A stretch of 64,000 nt of DNA from Glandiceps talaboti (GCF_964340395.1 NC_135555.1:20431447-20495446), one strand, 5' to 3'. Shown: positions 43,501 to 56,253, counted from the stretch's first letter. Notes: generated from the sequence alone by a model not told the origin. Program-made: numbers and translations.

Positions 43501-46500
43501 GAGGGAACGCGCTAGGGCGCCCACCGATTCCCTCAATTGAGGGAACGCCAGAGTTCATTCACCTACCTCGCCGTTATGCCGTTAAACGGCAGCTATTGCT
43601 GCAAAAATTGCTGCCATAACTAGTTCCACACATGCGTATTAGCCTTGTTTATCTACACTGCCATTTTGAAAGCATGACAGTGAACGATATCAGGAGTACG
43701 ATCCAAATGACGAGCGATCGTAATTTTATGTGCGTTTTTCGCTCACAAAATCGAATTTCAACATGGCGGAAGTAATTAACGGCTCTCATAACATGGTGTA
43801 CGATATAAATTATGTCACTATCTTTGGATATTTCGACAGAATTTGACTCGAAATACATCGTTGAATACAAGTATTTAGCTATGGGAACACATTGTACTTG
43901 TATGTAAGCATCAAATTCCCGCTAAGGCCGTGTGAGCTGCCGACGGCAGTTTATGGTTGAATTTTTGAATGTCGTTCAAATTTACGCAATCTTGTGACCG
44001 TGCCGACGCCCATGCTAACGTTCTAGGGGTAATTTTTGGCAATATCATGGATTATTTTGGTTTTATTTCTTTTTGTTACGGCTCAATAATGACTTGTATT
44101 TGTATTAGCTCACTGTGTAGAGGTCAGTGGAGGGAAACTTACGCTTGATGTTGGCGATTTTCCGATCGGATTTTTTACGTGCGTTTTTCAATGTAAAATT
44201 CAAATTTCAACATCGGCGAAGCAAAATCTGTCTCCCCTAACATCGTTTGCAATGTAAATAAAGGTGCTGTTCGTTGAAATTTCCACTCAATTTTACTATG
44301 AATACGATGTTTTATACAAGGAGATGGCTGAGTGAACTCGATGCAGTATATGGAAGGATCAGATTATCGCAACGTAACTTCAAAGTCCCGACTGCATATT
44401 TGCTTTTGTGGGTAAGCATGTCGGCAAAAAGCGTCACGTTGGCGTCCCGATTCGGACTCGTATACTACCAACTTGTGGGCATTTTTTACTGATTTTGAGG
44501 ATAAATTTGGTGATAATTTTTTGTTGTTCTGTCAAAAAATGATATATAATTACACAAACTGATTTTTCTGAAGGTATTGGGGCGACGACTTCAGATATTT
44601 TTTACCCTTCATTGCCGGTGCGGGGGCCGACTATTGCGTCGTAATCGGATTAGTAGGCCGTTAATTATTTTCGTTCAAATTTAATACGACTGAAAATAAC
44701 ATTTTCTGACAAATTTTCGCCGATTTTGACCATTTAGTCAGTATACAGAAGTTTTGTAAGAACATGAATGTTGGTATTTTGAATTTTGTTTGTAATATAA
44801 ATATTTTGTTTATTTGTGATGTCAATAAATAAACAACCAGTGTTTGTTTTATTAATATTTTGTTACTTTAATCCATATTTCGGTTGTGTGTGTGATATTT
44901 GAATGCATGCATTTGCAACTATGATGTAGAAAATTTATTTTCCATTCAAATGATACCTTATTTTTCAAAAATAAGCAACTCTAAGTATTTTTATATCAGT
45001 TTGATTACACCACACTCACTCTCACATTATGTCAGTGAGGGGGCTGGTGGACAACACACAATCCCATGAGGCAAGTGGTGGTGAAAGGGTTAAAATGGTT
45101 GCAAGCTAAGAAAGTTGAAACAACCGATATATTTTGAATCATGATGAGGGATTATACTTGCAGTTGGCCGAGACTAATGAATTTAGTGTAACGTGGTAAC
45201 TACGTGTTGCAGATCGGTCATACTTCAACTCACCTTCACAGTTGGAAATCCATTTTGAGATTCATCCTTGACACAGCCACGACTTCCTTCAGTTTGATAT
45301 CGTGCCCTGTGATGACTTTCTGGTTGTATAAGGATCTTCAGTTCAATACCATTCTCTTTGGATGGAAATGTCATGTTGAGGCTTGGTTCCTTGATAGGAG
45401 TATGTGGACCACTCGTCTCCATGGGCAGTTCTTGATTGCTGCGATATATGGAAGAAAACAACAAGTCCCAACAAAAATCAGACTCACCACCATTGTCACC
45501 TCCATCAGACTTGCTTACAGCTACACTTGGGCAGCCAGCGAACTCAGATAAATTACTGCTTTTTATCTTGTTGGATGTTTGATTCTTTGAGTGCTTGTCG
45601 GATAGCATGCTCTGTATACAATCGTCAGAAAGATATCCAAACGGCGGAACACCACCACATTTACTGTAGAAATGGATTATAATATGTCAGGTACACTCGT
45701 ACAAAATGGCAAAACTTTGACACCTTGTCATTTGGCAATGCCATTATCATTGACACTTTGAATGAGGGATATGTATGAAGTACAAGAGTGGAACCAGGTC
45801 AAGGTTATATATGTTAGGATACAATGATGTTGCTACTGAGTCAACATGTCAGCCTACCTGTCTTCTGTTCTTGTATCTGGATTCTCTGAAAAGTTGAAAT
45901 TCCTCGGTGAGGATGTCGCTCCATCAGCATCAAATACAGATATCGGGGATCCTACAGATGATGGACTTGATGGGGATTGGTCTTCAGTATTCTTCCTCGC
46001 TTTCCTCGGCTGTTCAACTTCTAACAAGTCAGCAGCTGATGCCAGGGACTCTTCAGTTCCAAGGCTCATCAGTTCTTGAAAGGACTGCATGCTGTCTTCA
46101 TCCAATGATTCCAATGCTGACTGGCTTAAATACTCATCACAGGAGCTTGGGGCTGGTGACGTCACAGCTGTACTTGGCGTTGACATCTCGGACAGCTCTG
46201 GAAATTGGAAGAGGCTTTCTTGCACTTCACTTATATTGGACAGGAGGGGAAAACTTACCACCGTATTACTTACCCCTAAGCCTTTGCCCTGAGCCAAGTC
46301 AATGCTGTCTAAAGCCCCAAGGCCATGCTGATTATTCTCAAAGGCTGGGAAAGTGGTGTTGGCGGTGGTGAGCGATAAATATGATGACTGGTCATGGTTG
46401 GCCTCAAGACTTCGATCTATGGAATCACACACGAATGAAATAAATGAATTAATCTGTGCCCCTCAACTAGTCCCTACCCTACACCTCAACCACACCTTGG

Positions 46501-49315
46501 CGGCCACTCTGCATACGCTTGCTCCTGAAAACAGAACCTGCACTAAACATTCACCTCCATATTCTTCATCAGCGTTTACACTTCTAGAGCATCGGTTATA
46601 TTTTTCTCAATCCATTGTAGGTAGTTATAAATTATTTCCTTCCTAATATTTGAATGGGTCATGATTTGTTAAATCTGTCTTGTTATCTTGTAACAGCTCT
46701 CTTGGCCCTGCACTGCTGTAGAAATTGCCAACACACAATCACTCACACCCATATGGTAGCATTTCACTTTGGATATAAACTGCCAAGTGCTTGTTCTAGA
46801 AATTTCTGGAAGACTAATTTTTAATGCCTGAACAAAGATATATCAAAGTTTCAAAGGTCTTCCTAAAATTTGCTAGAAAAATGCTTACCACCTTGATCTC
46901 CCACTTCCATTTACAATATAAGAAAACCAACCTACTCTCCCTCCACAAGTTGTCAGAATCTAGAGATGAAGTGTCATCTCCCACAAGAATTCTCACTGAG
47001 GGCACAAACTGGTCAGTGTAATCATTGACTGCTTCGACTTGGGTTTGGGGAAAAACTTAGTTATTAGCAGGGAATACAATCACAAAAATCTCTTCTTTGC
47101 ATGCCGGACAATGATTCCATGTTTCAAATACTCACAATAGAATATACATGCATTTTCAGTGTATTAAAAAAAATGCATATTTATTCAAGAATAACAGACT
47201 TTGACAAGGAATATTTTGATGTGTCTTTAGCATTGCTCTAAGTTGTACTCAGATATACTTGTTCCTACTAATTTTTACCAAATCAATTTTGTACAATAGC
47301 TTTAAATATAGTTTCCAGTCCTCAAATTCATGAAATTTCAATTTAGCAAGGAAAATATTGTTGAAATCAACATATAGCTATGACCAATAGGCACACATTT
47401 AATTTTCTTTTTCAAATATCTCGACTTGAACCACAGCAAAAAGCTCGATCTTCAAACCTGTTAATCAGGCTAATTTTTTAGATTTTATTCCCTGTTATCG
47501 CAATGACATAAACATTCTTGGATTATTATCTCTAGGTCTGTAGTAGATACAGTTGCAAACAAACATCAATATCTTCATAACAGCTTTTTGTTGTGGTTCA
47601 GGTCAGAGTAAATTCCAAAATAGTAATCTCGCAAACTTATGATTTGATTTGATTGTTGTTCTTGAATAGGGATAGTCTTCTCACGATCTTCATAATTAGA
47701 TAGTATCTACGAAATCAGATTCATTTAAGGCATGTGGGTCAGCTTGTGTGGGTAAAAGAATGAACTGCACTGCGGTGTCAAATTAGAAATGTGGGAGTAA
47801 CGTACTTTCTCCACTTTCAAATGGCTAACTTTATTTGCTAATTTTATATCATATTTGATAAATAAACACACTGCAGCTTATGATTTTAGCCCATTGAATG
47901 ATTGTATTTGACAAGATCAAATGAAAAAACAGTTCAAAATTCTATCAAAATAAATGGACAATTGTCATAGTCAATTGCTTTCATTATACTGTCCTCGAGC
48001 AAATGATAATTTTAGATCACTTTGAAACCTATCTTTTTAAGTCAACTCAGTTTTCTTAAAATCAAAAAGCATTTGTGTGTCCCACAAGAGAACTGTCTGC
48101 AAGCCCACACGCCTTAAACAATCATACCTATGAAGTGGCCCAATGGTCATGTGCTAAAGACACATTCACAATATTTAGGGTAAAAAATAAAGGTATACAC
48201 AATATGCATGTCAGCATACCATTGCTATTCAAAGCTTCAAGAGGCTCTATTTTTATTTGTCCCTTGTTTTCAGGTATTCGCAACTCTTTTGGTAATAAAC
48301 TGTTCATTGACTCTGCAAGAGAAACAAAAAAAAATTCTATCAAAATAAGGAAATGGTGCTACAGAACAAATAGTCAGGTAACAAATTATATATATAAGAT
48401 ATTGTAGAAAACTTAACATTAAAATATATTCCGATTTACATTCTGAAAAGTCATGCATTAATAATTCATCTCAAATGGGAAAAAACAAAATCGAAAGAAA
48501 GACAGGAGAAAAGAACAATATTGAGCAAGAATCACAATTGGAAAGTATCAATACCATCACTAAATATTCATGACAAACTTCCCCATGCATGTGGCCTTTC
48601 ATGGACACATGCGCAAAAAAACCCAGACATGTACAATAAGTAGACCCCTATTGAGCAACCCTATGTCGCCACGACAACATTTCATATTTAAAATAAGCCT
48701 GGGGTATTACATAAATTAGCATAAACGTCATGGGCCTCTTTATCGGTTTAACAACGTCACATAAGCGCGCCTTGGCAACTTGGAATGATGCCAAGTCGCA
48801 CCTAGCGAGCCGACGTGACAGCTAATGTTAAGAATTCGCGCTCGGTCCAAAATTCTTGAAAAAGGCAAAATGTACCATCACTTTCTCGATGTTCTTGTCG
48901 TTTCGAGAAACAGTTGGCTCATACCTGGAATACATTCATCCTAAAACAAAACATTAATTGAACGAGGAAGACATTATGAATATATTAGCATAATTCCGGT
49001 CTCGTGATTCCAAACCGACCACACGAACGGTATGTAGTCAAAATTCTACAACAAATTCAATGACAGAAAAAAATTTCGTTTCAATATTATATTTCTGAAT
49101 CTTTTGTTCCCATGTAGCAAAGATAGCAATATATTTACTCGTAAATAACGGGAAAACATCAAGAGATATATCATTTTTGGAGGAATCACGTGTTCCTAAC
49201 AAAGACAGACTAGACCTAGACACGTACCTTTTGCCGGGTAGAGACTGTCGGGCGAGTTGAGGTCTTCATAACCAACACTGTCAGAGCCAAATGTGTCCAT
49301 ACATTCAGAAGGCAT
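37533..49315 (-). CDS. NFAT5: NFAT5 / TonEBP-type Rel-homology transcription factor (11 coding exons)
   Basis: A transcription factor of the osmotic-stress NFAT5 class; binds DNA as a Rel-fold dimer in the nucleus. Exons (minus): 49228-49315, 48220-48312, 45858-46416, 45234-45663, 43196-43386, 42734-42909, 42112-42299, 41717-41879, 38802-38879, 38435-38686, 37533-37735; phases agree and sum to 2421 nt, 806 aa. The N-terminus [14 protein letters not shown] through [10 protein letters not shown] parallels human NFAT5 (MPSDF..., LLPKELQLP). Exon 3 has a basic EQPRKARK segment and FDADGA, as in human. The Rel domain spans about 350-620: recognition loop [15 protein letters not shown] (from R366), [32 protein letters not shown], then an IPT/TIG fold [17 protein letters not shown] to PFSYTP. 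VKVKAE and IKIE are sumoylation-type sites. The calcineurin-binding region of NFAT1-4 is absent. The C-terminus is short and lacks the giant Gln-rich tail of vertebrates. The last exons have a Q/H-rich helix and an acidic [10 protein letters not shown] segment that could be a transactivation motif. Confidence 0.95.
42455..42635 (+). mobile_element. LINE 3' end in NFAT5 intron
   Basis: [19 protein letters not shown] and a stop match the ..FKRQLKTYLF end of CR1/L2 ORF2. It is followed by GTGCCTTGGAACTTTAC and AAAGGTGCTGTATAGATT, the conserved stem region of such 3' UTRs, and a (TA)n tail. It is 5'-truncated, antisense to NFAT5, between exons 7 and 6. Confidence 0.65.
43475..45089. mobile_element. 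piggyBac-like non-autonomous DNA transposon in NFAT5 intron
   Basis: Flanked on both sides by TTAA (43471-43474 and 45090-45093), the piggyBac target duplication. Perfect 13-bp terminal inverted repeats CCCTTTCACCACC begin and end the 1615-bp element. The left subterminal region holds two copies, 38 bp apart, of the perfect 18-bp palindrome TTCCCTCAATTGAGGGAA (43490-43507, 43528-43545). No transposase is encoded. The interior is a diverged tandem duplication with a period near 445 bp: GTGCGTTTTTCGCTCACAAA at about 43730 corresponds to GTGCGTTTTTCAATGTAAAA at about 44178. Confidence 0.9.
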
Positions 49316-49507
49316 GGTTTTAAGTATGTCCTTCCTGTTAGACCCTATTTTGAAAAATTTTATGACAAAATTTGAAAAAATTTGATGTATCAAAAAGCTT
49401 CACGAAGATGTTCACACGTCGACAGTCGGCGGCTAACTGAGCTCAAAGCATTGCTGTTAACGAATACAATCGCGTAGACAATACGTCATTCGCATTGAAG
49501 ATCGGTG

Positions 49508-49542
49508 ATTGGTTGAAAAAAAGGGCGGGTACAGAAGCCAAT
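49508..49542. promoter_or_regulatory. NFAT5 promoter core: two CCAAT boxes flanking a GC box
   Basis: ATTGG (inverted CCAAT) at 49508-49512, GGGCGGG at 49523-49529 and CCAAT at 49538-49542 lie about 190-230 bp upstream of the NFAT5 ATG (49315), in a CpG-richer stretch (about 48.7-49.7 kb). This is the composition of a TATA-less, NF-Y/Sp-type promoter, a class often bidirectional. Confidence 0.5.
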
Positions 49543-52500
49543 CAACTGCGACAACTGCACGCCCTCTAGGCTTTCGGAAACTGTCGAATAATACCGATTC
49601 TCCCCGAACAAATTCGGAAAGCAGTCGACATGCCACCGGAAGAAGCGAATGTCTGAAAGTGCGACGTTCAGGGTCGTGAACTAACGTTATTCGTTTATGG
49701 ATGATGAGGTACGTAATATTCAAACAGTCAGCCCTGTTTTTGTGTAGTATTAGCCACGGACAAAGTCACATTTTTTAATCCTCACAAACGACACTGTTGC
49801 CTTTCACCCCTAGCCGAAAATTAAATATAATATGAAATCATGTTACTATTTATAGCTAGCCAAGTAACGACCCAGGGTAACGAGACATACGTACATATTA
49901 TTATAATATTATAATTTAGACGTTTTGACGTTTTGAATGGAAATAGAAATGACATCAGGCCCTGGTTCAAAAACCTGTGAACTAATAATGATATAAATTA
50001 CCGTACAATTTTGATGGTATAACTTATGTTTTTGTTTTTCATATTGCCAGATTGTTTGTTTTGCCAGATTCGGGCCGGGAGGGGGTGCCGAGGAATCTCT
50101 TTTTTAAAACTATCATTGGCCTTTGCCTACTGTTTTAGCTTCATGGGGAAGCCAAAAACTGGTTTAGTGCTTAGCACCCTAAAAATAACCCACACTTAAT
50201 TTTTTAAGTACTATGTTTAGAAAATATCATCCTACAATGAACATTTTCAGCTCAAAAACTCTTGGGTAACACAAAGCATTCCCTAATATTAATAATATAC
50301 TTCTTTGGGTTGACTAATGGAAAATGACTGATCTTTCACAAGAACACTTTCTCTTGGGCATGATTTAAATTCATGGTCTTGTACTGGCTGCTCCAAACAA
50401 AACACTATACATAAAAACATGGAACAAGGTACACAAACTTAACCATGTGGTCACAAAAAAAGTGACGGAAGTTTATTTTAGGAAAATTTACCTACTGACA
50501 TAGGAATTCCATACTTTCAGTTTATGTCTTGTTAAAGGGACATGGTCTGCATTGAAACTTTTGCATATTTTTCATCATTTTTTATTTAACAGTATAACTT
50601 GTCTATCACCAGAGGTATAATTAATTATTATGAAAATAATGCATTTTTTTTTTCATTTTGATATCATCAGATGGGTTTTTTAAATATTTGATAATACATG
50701 TACTAGTAAATACTGAAATGACAGCTGTGCTGAAACCTAAATTCTTCCGACATAGTATCCCGTCCTGAAACTCAGTGTTTGGGTGACCCAAATGAATAGT
50801 TGACCTCATCTGTGCCTAGAGTGAAAACTCTCACGGACACAGGTCATTTGTAAAGAGCACAGTCTGACTGAGGCTCACATGAGTTGATGTCAGTACTCCA
50901 AAAATAGAATCAAAAGAATTCACTTTTAGAAAAGGTGTATTGTAAATAAATAGTGCAGCGAAAAAAATTGAAGAATTGAAACGTAGCTTGTTACGTGCTG
51001 TTAGTGAAGTACGTAACTTTGGTGTAAATGTCTTGGACTGTACATTATTATATGTCTGTCAAGGAAATATCACTGTTGCTAAGAAAAGATGACCCTTGGA
51101 TACATGCCCCAGGGACCTGTTGATATGGAACTCACAATAAAAACTTTTCATGGTTAATTTTCCATCAAACTGTTTTGTTTTCAAATGTGTTTGTAAACCT
51201 TTCTGTTGACAAAAACTGAAGTATGGAGTCAAAAATTTCAGGTAAAAATTTTCAAAGCAGAGTTTGGAACACAAGTTAAATTCAATACTAAAATTGTTTG
51301 TTGAGTAGTCAGTTGTCAAGAACAAAACACAACAACCAAGCAGCAATAAAAGAAGTCAGTAACTGATTTGTTGTGGGCATTTGATTGAAGGCAATATCTG
51401 TAATTGTCTGAGACTTAATTATAGATTATATTGAATGTCAAAGATAACACTTGTCAGTGTGTGAATTCTCAAATAAACTATTCTATAGTCGGTTTTAGTT
51501 TATCTGTTGAGTCTTCTCCATGTGAACAAGGCATCAATGAAAGGTGATGACACTCATGCGCTGTGTTGTTGAGTTGTCTACTGGCTGAAAAATGTGACTG
51601 CTACTCTATAGTCTATTCACTATGAACAAATAGTAATTTGAGTTATGAGTCTATAGTATAGGGGAGTCACAGATTCAGCCTGTAGAATGGCTCCTCACTG
51701 TCATTCTGGTTGTCTTCAGATTTCAGATTCCATGAAAATCAATTTTGGGAAGACATCTTTTGAAACTTGAAATATATATATATATGTGCACTCCCAACTG
51801 ATATTTGCTTTTAAATTATTGCTTGTTGTACAGGTGAAATAAAAAAATGTGAGATGACTGTCAGTCCTTTGCATGGTGTATATATGAAGGCTGCCTTTAA
51901 AGTTTAGATGCTGATCTTATGAAATTCAAAATTACAAACATTTGAGATATGAGATATGTACAAACTCTCAAAGTATGTGAAGGATGCACTGCAGACACAT
52001 GTCGAGCAAGGTGCCTGATTACAGCTAGCTGTCAATTCAAGTCTACATACATACATCTTAGGACACTGTGTTTTTCAGTTCAGTGACTTAGTTTAGGGCC
52101 ATATCTTCATAAAAGCTAAAGACACAGCCTTGTCCAAGTTGGAATAACACTGATTACATTTTTTGGCAAGGCATCTTTGTAAGGAGTATTTTCATGGACG
52201 CCAGGTTCACAGTATCATATGGACATTTCTACTCAACGAATTGCTAATTTCTGCTGAAGTCTTGCCAGCATCATCAGGAGTGTACTCCTGGGATGTACTA
52301 CAAATTACTATGATACTGATGACACGTCAGGGAAAATTTGGGATTCACTTCCTAAAGAAATCTTTTGACTCTGTTTAATAGTAGAAATTTTCATTTAAGA
52401 CTTTGTAAATGTAAGGGTCAGTGTGATGTAGTTATGTATCTATTGCATGTAATGTTGGAATTTTACTTCATGAATGATATGAGGGAATGCTGTGGAACTC

Positions 52501-53289
52501 ATCATCACAGAATGGATTATGAAGTTGTGTCAGTGAAATTAATCCCTTCATAGAGAGGCTGTTGGTCAGTTCAGTTGAGGGTTAACCTTGAACTCTCTAG
52601 TATTCCACTTCACACACATTTCTTCCCCCTTCTCCCACTCATACTTCCTCTCTCAATCATCTCATTTGCATCTAACAAAGATCCACAAAAGTATGGCTAC
52701 ATTTATCGCCTGAATAAACGTAGCCATTGTTAGTTTCCTGAGAATTTCTCAAAGGATATCCTTGAGAACATAAAGAAATTACTAGACAAATTCAAAAAAC
52801 CTTTATTTCAGAAAGAATGCAATTTTAACTCATGATGTTGCCCAAACAGGAAGGTGTCCTTTTGTGTGCAAGTGCTGGCTAACTTTCCAAAGTATTAACA
52901 TGTGATTTGAAATTGAATTACTGTGTTATGCCTAATAAGTGTTTAGAGCTTGAACTACAAACTGACAAATTCCTGACAAAGTTATCTTCTGCTGAAATAT
53001 AAAAAAAAACAGCAATGAGGTGTTTGTTCTAACCTTCCCAAAGGAATCTTTTAACAAAACATGTTTGAAAAGTAAACCTTTTCCTCCATTGCATTTGTTA
53101 TTGTGTTAGCCAATAAGCATAGACATTGTGACTTGTTACGTATATTGTATATACAGTTGTATTGTATAGACATGTGATCCTAGGCAGTGTGCCAAAACAA
53201 CTCACTTTCCATTGACAATAGAATAATCATTACAAATGATATTAACTGTGTGACGCATGTCTGAAATTCAGGATTAGAATCTCACTTTA

Positions 53290-53600
53290 CAACCAGCGAT
53301 AGGCAAGCATTGACAAGTGGAACTTGTTGCAACCGGGAAAGTAAATAGCTGAATTGGATTAATAATACTTGGTACAGCATGTCACGAAGCATACATTTCT
53401 TGGTTTGATAAGAACAGTTTTATGCCCTCTTTAGAAGAACATTAAAGCCAGGGGAAGTTAAAATTCATTTTTGAGTGTGAACTATTATGTAAATAGGCCA
53501 TAAAAGTGTTCTTGTCAAATGATGGAATGTAGACGTCTGGGATTAAACCAATAACTCTCTGTACAGTGTTTTTAAAGACTTCACTTTTCAAAAGTACAGA
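53290..53600 (+). mobile_element. MITE family 1, copy C (right end missing or eroded)
   Basis: Starts CAACCAGCGATAGGCAAGC and GTGGAACTTGTTGCAAC, then CTGAATTGGATTAATAATAC and GGTTTGATAAGAACAGTTTT as in copy A at 7476. The matching right terminal repeat is not clear; the similarity fades before the neighbouring microsatellite. Confidence 0.75.
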
Positions 53601-53617
53601 AATGTAGTCCAGTTCCA

Positions 53618-53812
53618 TACATACATATCTACGTATGTACGTATTTAGGTACATACATGTAAGTATGTACATTGTACATATGTACATACACATACACATG
53701 GTCACATACATACATACATATATACGTACGTACGTACGTACGTACGTACGTATGTACGTACATACATACATATGTATATATGTATGTGCGTACGTATACA
53801 CAGATTCATGCA

Positions 53813-53852
<40 letters not shown>
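53618..53852. repeat. compound microsatellite (CATA)n-(CGTA)n-(CA)n
   Basis: ACAT/ACGT tetranucleotides, including seven CGTA units near 53725-53750, then an uninterrupted CA run ending near 53852. The Tyr/Val/Cys-rich and Thr/His-rich open frames across it are artefacts. Confidence 0.95.
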
Positions 53853-53856
<4 letters not shown>

Positions 53857-54058
53857 ATGATATAATCAAGACTTTAATGAAGGCAAACTTATGTTTGAAT
53901 GATATGTGGAAGTCGATGTTACTTTTACTAGATTTCCACCTGCCCCTCTCTTTCCTGGATTCTGAAAACATAACAAAAACACAGTCCTTGTTTACAAACA
54001 GTCAGCACCTAATGTAGGTCTCCTGGGCTAAAAATAGTTCATAACAATGACATCATTG

Positions 54059-54440
54059 AGTCTGATAGGAAAATTCCAAACCCAAGCTTTCGAACCAGGA
54101 AATACTGTAAATCGAGTTTACTTCTCTAATTCACAAATCTGTACAATCCTAAGGATACATTTCTGTTTAGGACTACCTAGGTTTCTGATAAAAACAAGTA
54201 AAATAGTTTGTGTAGTTTGTATGTCCGTGTCTGATAGGAAAATTCCAAGACCCAAAAGTAGAACCAGGAAATAAATCAAGTTTTAAATACTTTCCTCATT
54301 CACTAAAGCTTTACAATTGTGAGAGTACAATTGTGTGGGAATACCTGGATTTCAACTTAGCTACTTTGTGATGGTGATATCATCATGTCTGGTAGGAAAA
54401 TTCCAAGACCCAAGCTAGAAACAGGAAATGATAGTTTTAT
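54059..54440. repeat. three-copy tandem repeat of about 165 bp
   Basis: The phrase TCTGATAGGAAAATTCCAA, a CCCAA word and AACCAGGAAAT recur at 54061, 54230 and 54388 (third copy TCTGGTAGG), with diverged sequence between (ACTTCTCTAATTCAC versus ACTTTCCTCATTCAC). Confidence 0.85.
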
Positions 54441-54531
54441 TTTCAGAAAACATTATTCCTTACTATCATAATGATATCGATGTTGTGTGCATATCTGTAA
54501 AAAGATTATAAAACATTTTAATGTTATTCCC

Positions 54532-54672
54532 CGATATTTTTCTTTGTTCAGCCAAGGAAAATACGAGTGACCCAAGGGATCTTTGTCACTATGAGCCACT
54601 AGACGAGTAGTGACAACCCTTAAGTCAAGAGTATTTTTCCGGCTACATAAAGAAAAATATTGAGGAATAACC
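54532..54672. mobile_element. short fold-back MITE (family 6)
   Basis: The left arm GTTATTCCCCGATATTTTTC and CAGCCAAGGAAAATAC mirrors the reversed right arm GTTATTCCTCAATATTTTTC and TAGCCGGAAAAATAC. About 40-nt arms in 141 bp. A fragment of the family lies near 5660. Confidence 0.82.
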
Positions 54673-54795
54673 ATACCAGCACAAGTAATATCAAAGAAAA
54701 ATCGGGGAAAGTAATGGAATTTTCATCGTTTTGACTCATATTTCGAACACAGCAGACTCACTGCTTTCAGTTATGTATACACACATTGTCATGAC

Positions 54796-54954
54796 ATAGA
54801 CTAGTCTAGCTGCTAGGCCTCGGATGTTCTTCCGATACAATATGACACATGACCGAACATCGTTATCAAGGATGGGCAAGCCCTCACTGCGAACTTCGTT
54901 CGCTTATCGTATCGGAAGAAAGCCTGAACGTCTAGCAGCCTGACTAGACATAGA
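54796..54954. repeat. fold-back element (family 7)
   Basis: The left arm ATAGACTAGTCTAGCTGCTA and TTCTTCCGATAC mirrors the reversed right arm CTATGTCTAGTCAGGCTGCT and TTCTTCCGATAC. About 45-nt arms. A weaker hairpin with the same GTCTAGCA ends is at 28190-28290. Confidence 0.78.
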
Positions 54955-55289
54955 TGTGTGTTGTCAAGACATAGAACGACCAGAGTATATATTCCATATT
55001 TTTAGGCTGAAGCTTGCTTGTCCCTGGTATAAATAGAAATAGTAATTAAGCCACCTCATACTCCCCAAATAAACATTCGCTGTAGAATCTACTGCTGTGC
55101 TTATCACAGTGTGTACAGTGTATGTACATGTATGGTGTATTTTGTAAAATAACATGATGGCTGTTAGTAGTATTACATTAGTTTTACTCATGAATGTATG
55201 TTAGACAAAATCACGACATTGAATTATAGATTTCCAACCAGTGAAAGTTGACAAGTCCTATAAAAAGAAGCATGAAGGTACCAAAAGTT

Positions 55290-55565
55290 GTTATGCAATG
55301 TTACTGTTATGTTGCCATTATGTTGTGTTGTACTATACATGTATGTACAATATGTTATGTTATGTTGTGTTGTGTTGTGTTGTTATGCTACATGTATCGT
55401 AGGGCATGTTATGGTATGTTATGGTATGTTATACTACATGTGTGCTATGTTACGTCATGTTTTGTTGTTTTGTTCTTATGCTATATTATACAATGCTATG
55501 TTTTGTTTTAATATGATATATCTTATGCCACGTTTCATTCCATTATATTGTATTATGTTATGTTG
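55290..55565. repeat. degenerate (TATGT)n/(TGTTG)n low-complexity tract
   Basis: Irregular TTATG, TTGTG and TATGG pentamers over about 270 bp. The Met/Cys/Val-rich frames across it are not genes. Confidence 0.8.
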
Positions 55566-56253
55566 ATTGTTACAGTATGATATATTAAATCTCCAACATG
55601 ACATTTTTCACACTTATACATGATGCTGAATTGTCATGATCTCAAAACACTGAAAGAATTTTCCTATTTTGGACACATTTTAGTGATAATTTGTGCTATG
55701 CACGTACAATGTGTGTTCCTGACACAGGAAATATCTATCAAACCAAACAGTATATTAAATTCTGAACAGGAAAGGCTACTAGAAGTACAGCCAATTTCGG
55801 TTCTTTTCAAAATATAAAAATATACATCAAATTCTGTATCATTTCCTTTTTCTGTACGTCAGTTGAATAATAAATACTGTGTTCAATTTCCTGTCCATTG
55901 TAGTACTCAGTTCAAATTATGAATGGCAAAAATGAGAAACATATGAATTCATCTGTCATATTGAATGAACACCTGGACAGCATAGCACACATATGTTACC
56001 ATTTTCATGTATTTTTATAATTTACTCTGTATTTAGGTGCATGAACTGAAATGACCGGGAAAAAGTCTCATAAAAAAAGTTATTAAAATTTGATGTCTTT
56101 AAAACTGAATACCGACCAAAGTGAAATCAACAACATGATAATTGATAACCATTTATTGTGTTAATTAACGAAAATAACAAAATGTAAATTTTATGTTTTA
56201 TTAAAAATGCAAAAATGTAGGTTTATCGTGTTTTACTACATCATGTATCTTCA

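Noticed and set aside
45425-45475. A 49-nt intron (GTGAGT ... ATCGCAG) inside NFAT5 exon 4
   Set aside because: Removing it breaks the reading frame and it is too short for an animal intron; the exon is open throughout.
45907-46371. 154-residue plus-strand open frame
   Set aside because: Antisense shadow of NFAT5 exon 3, whose frame, splice sites and protein match are clear.
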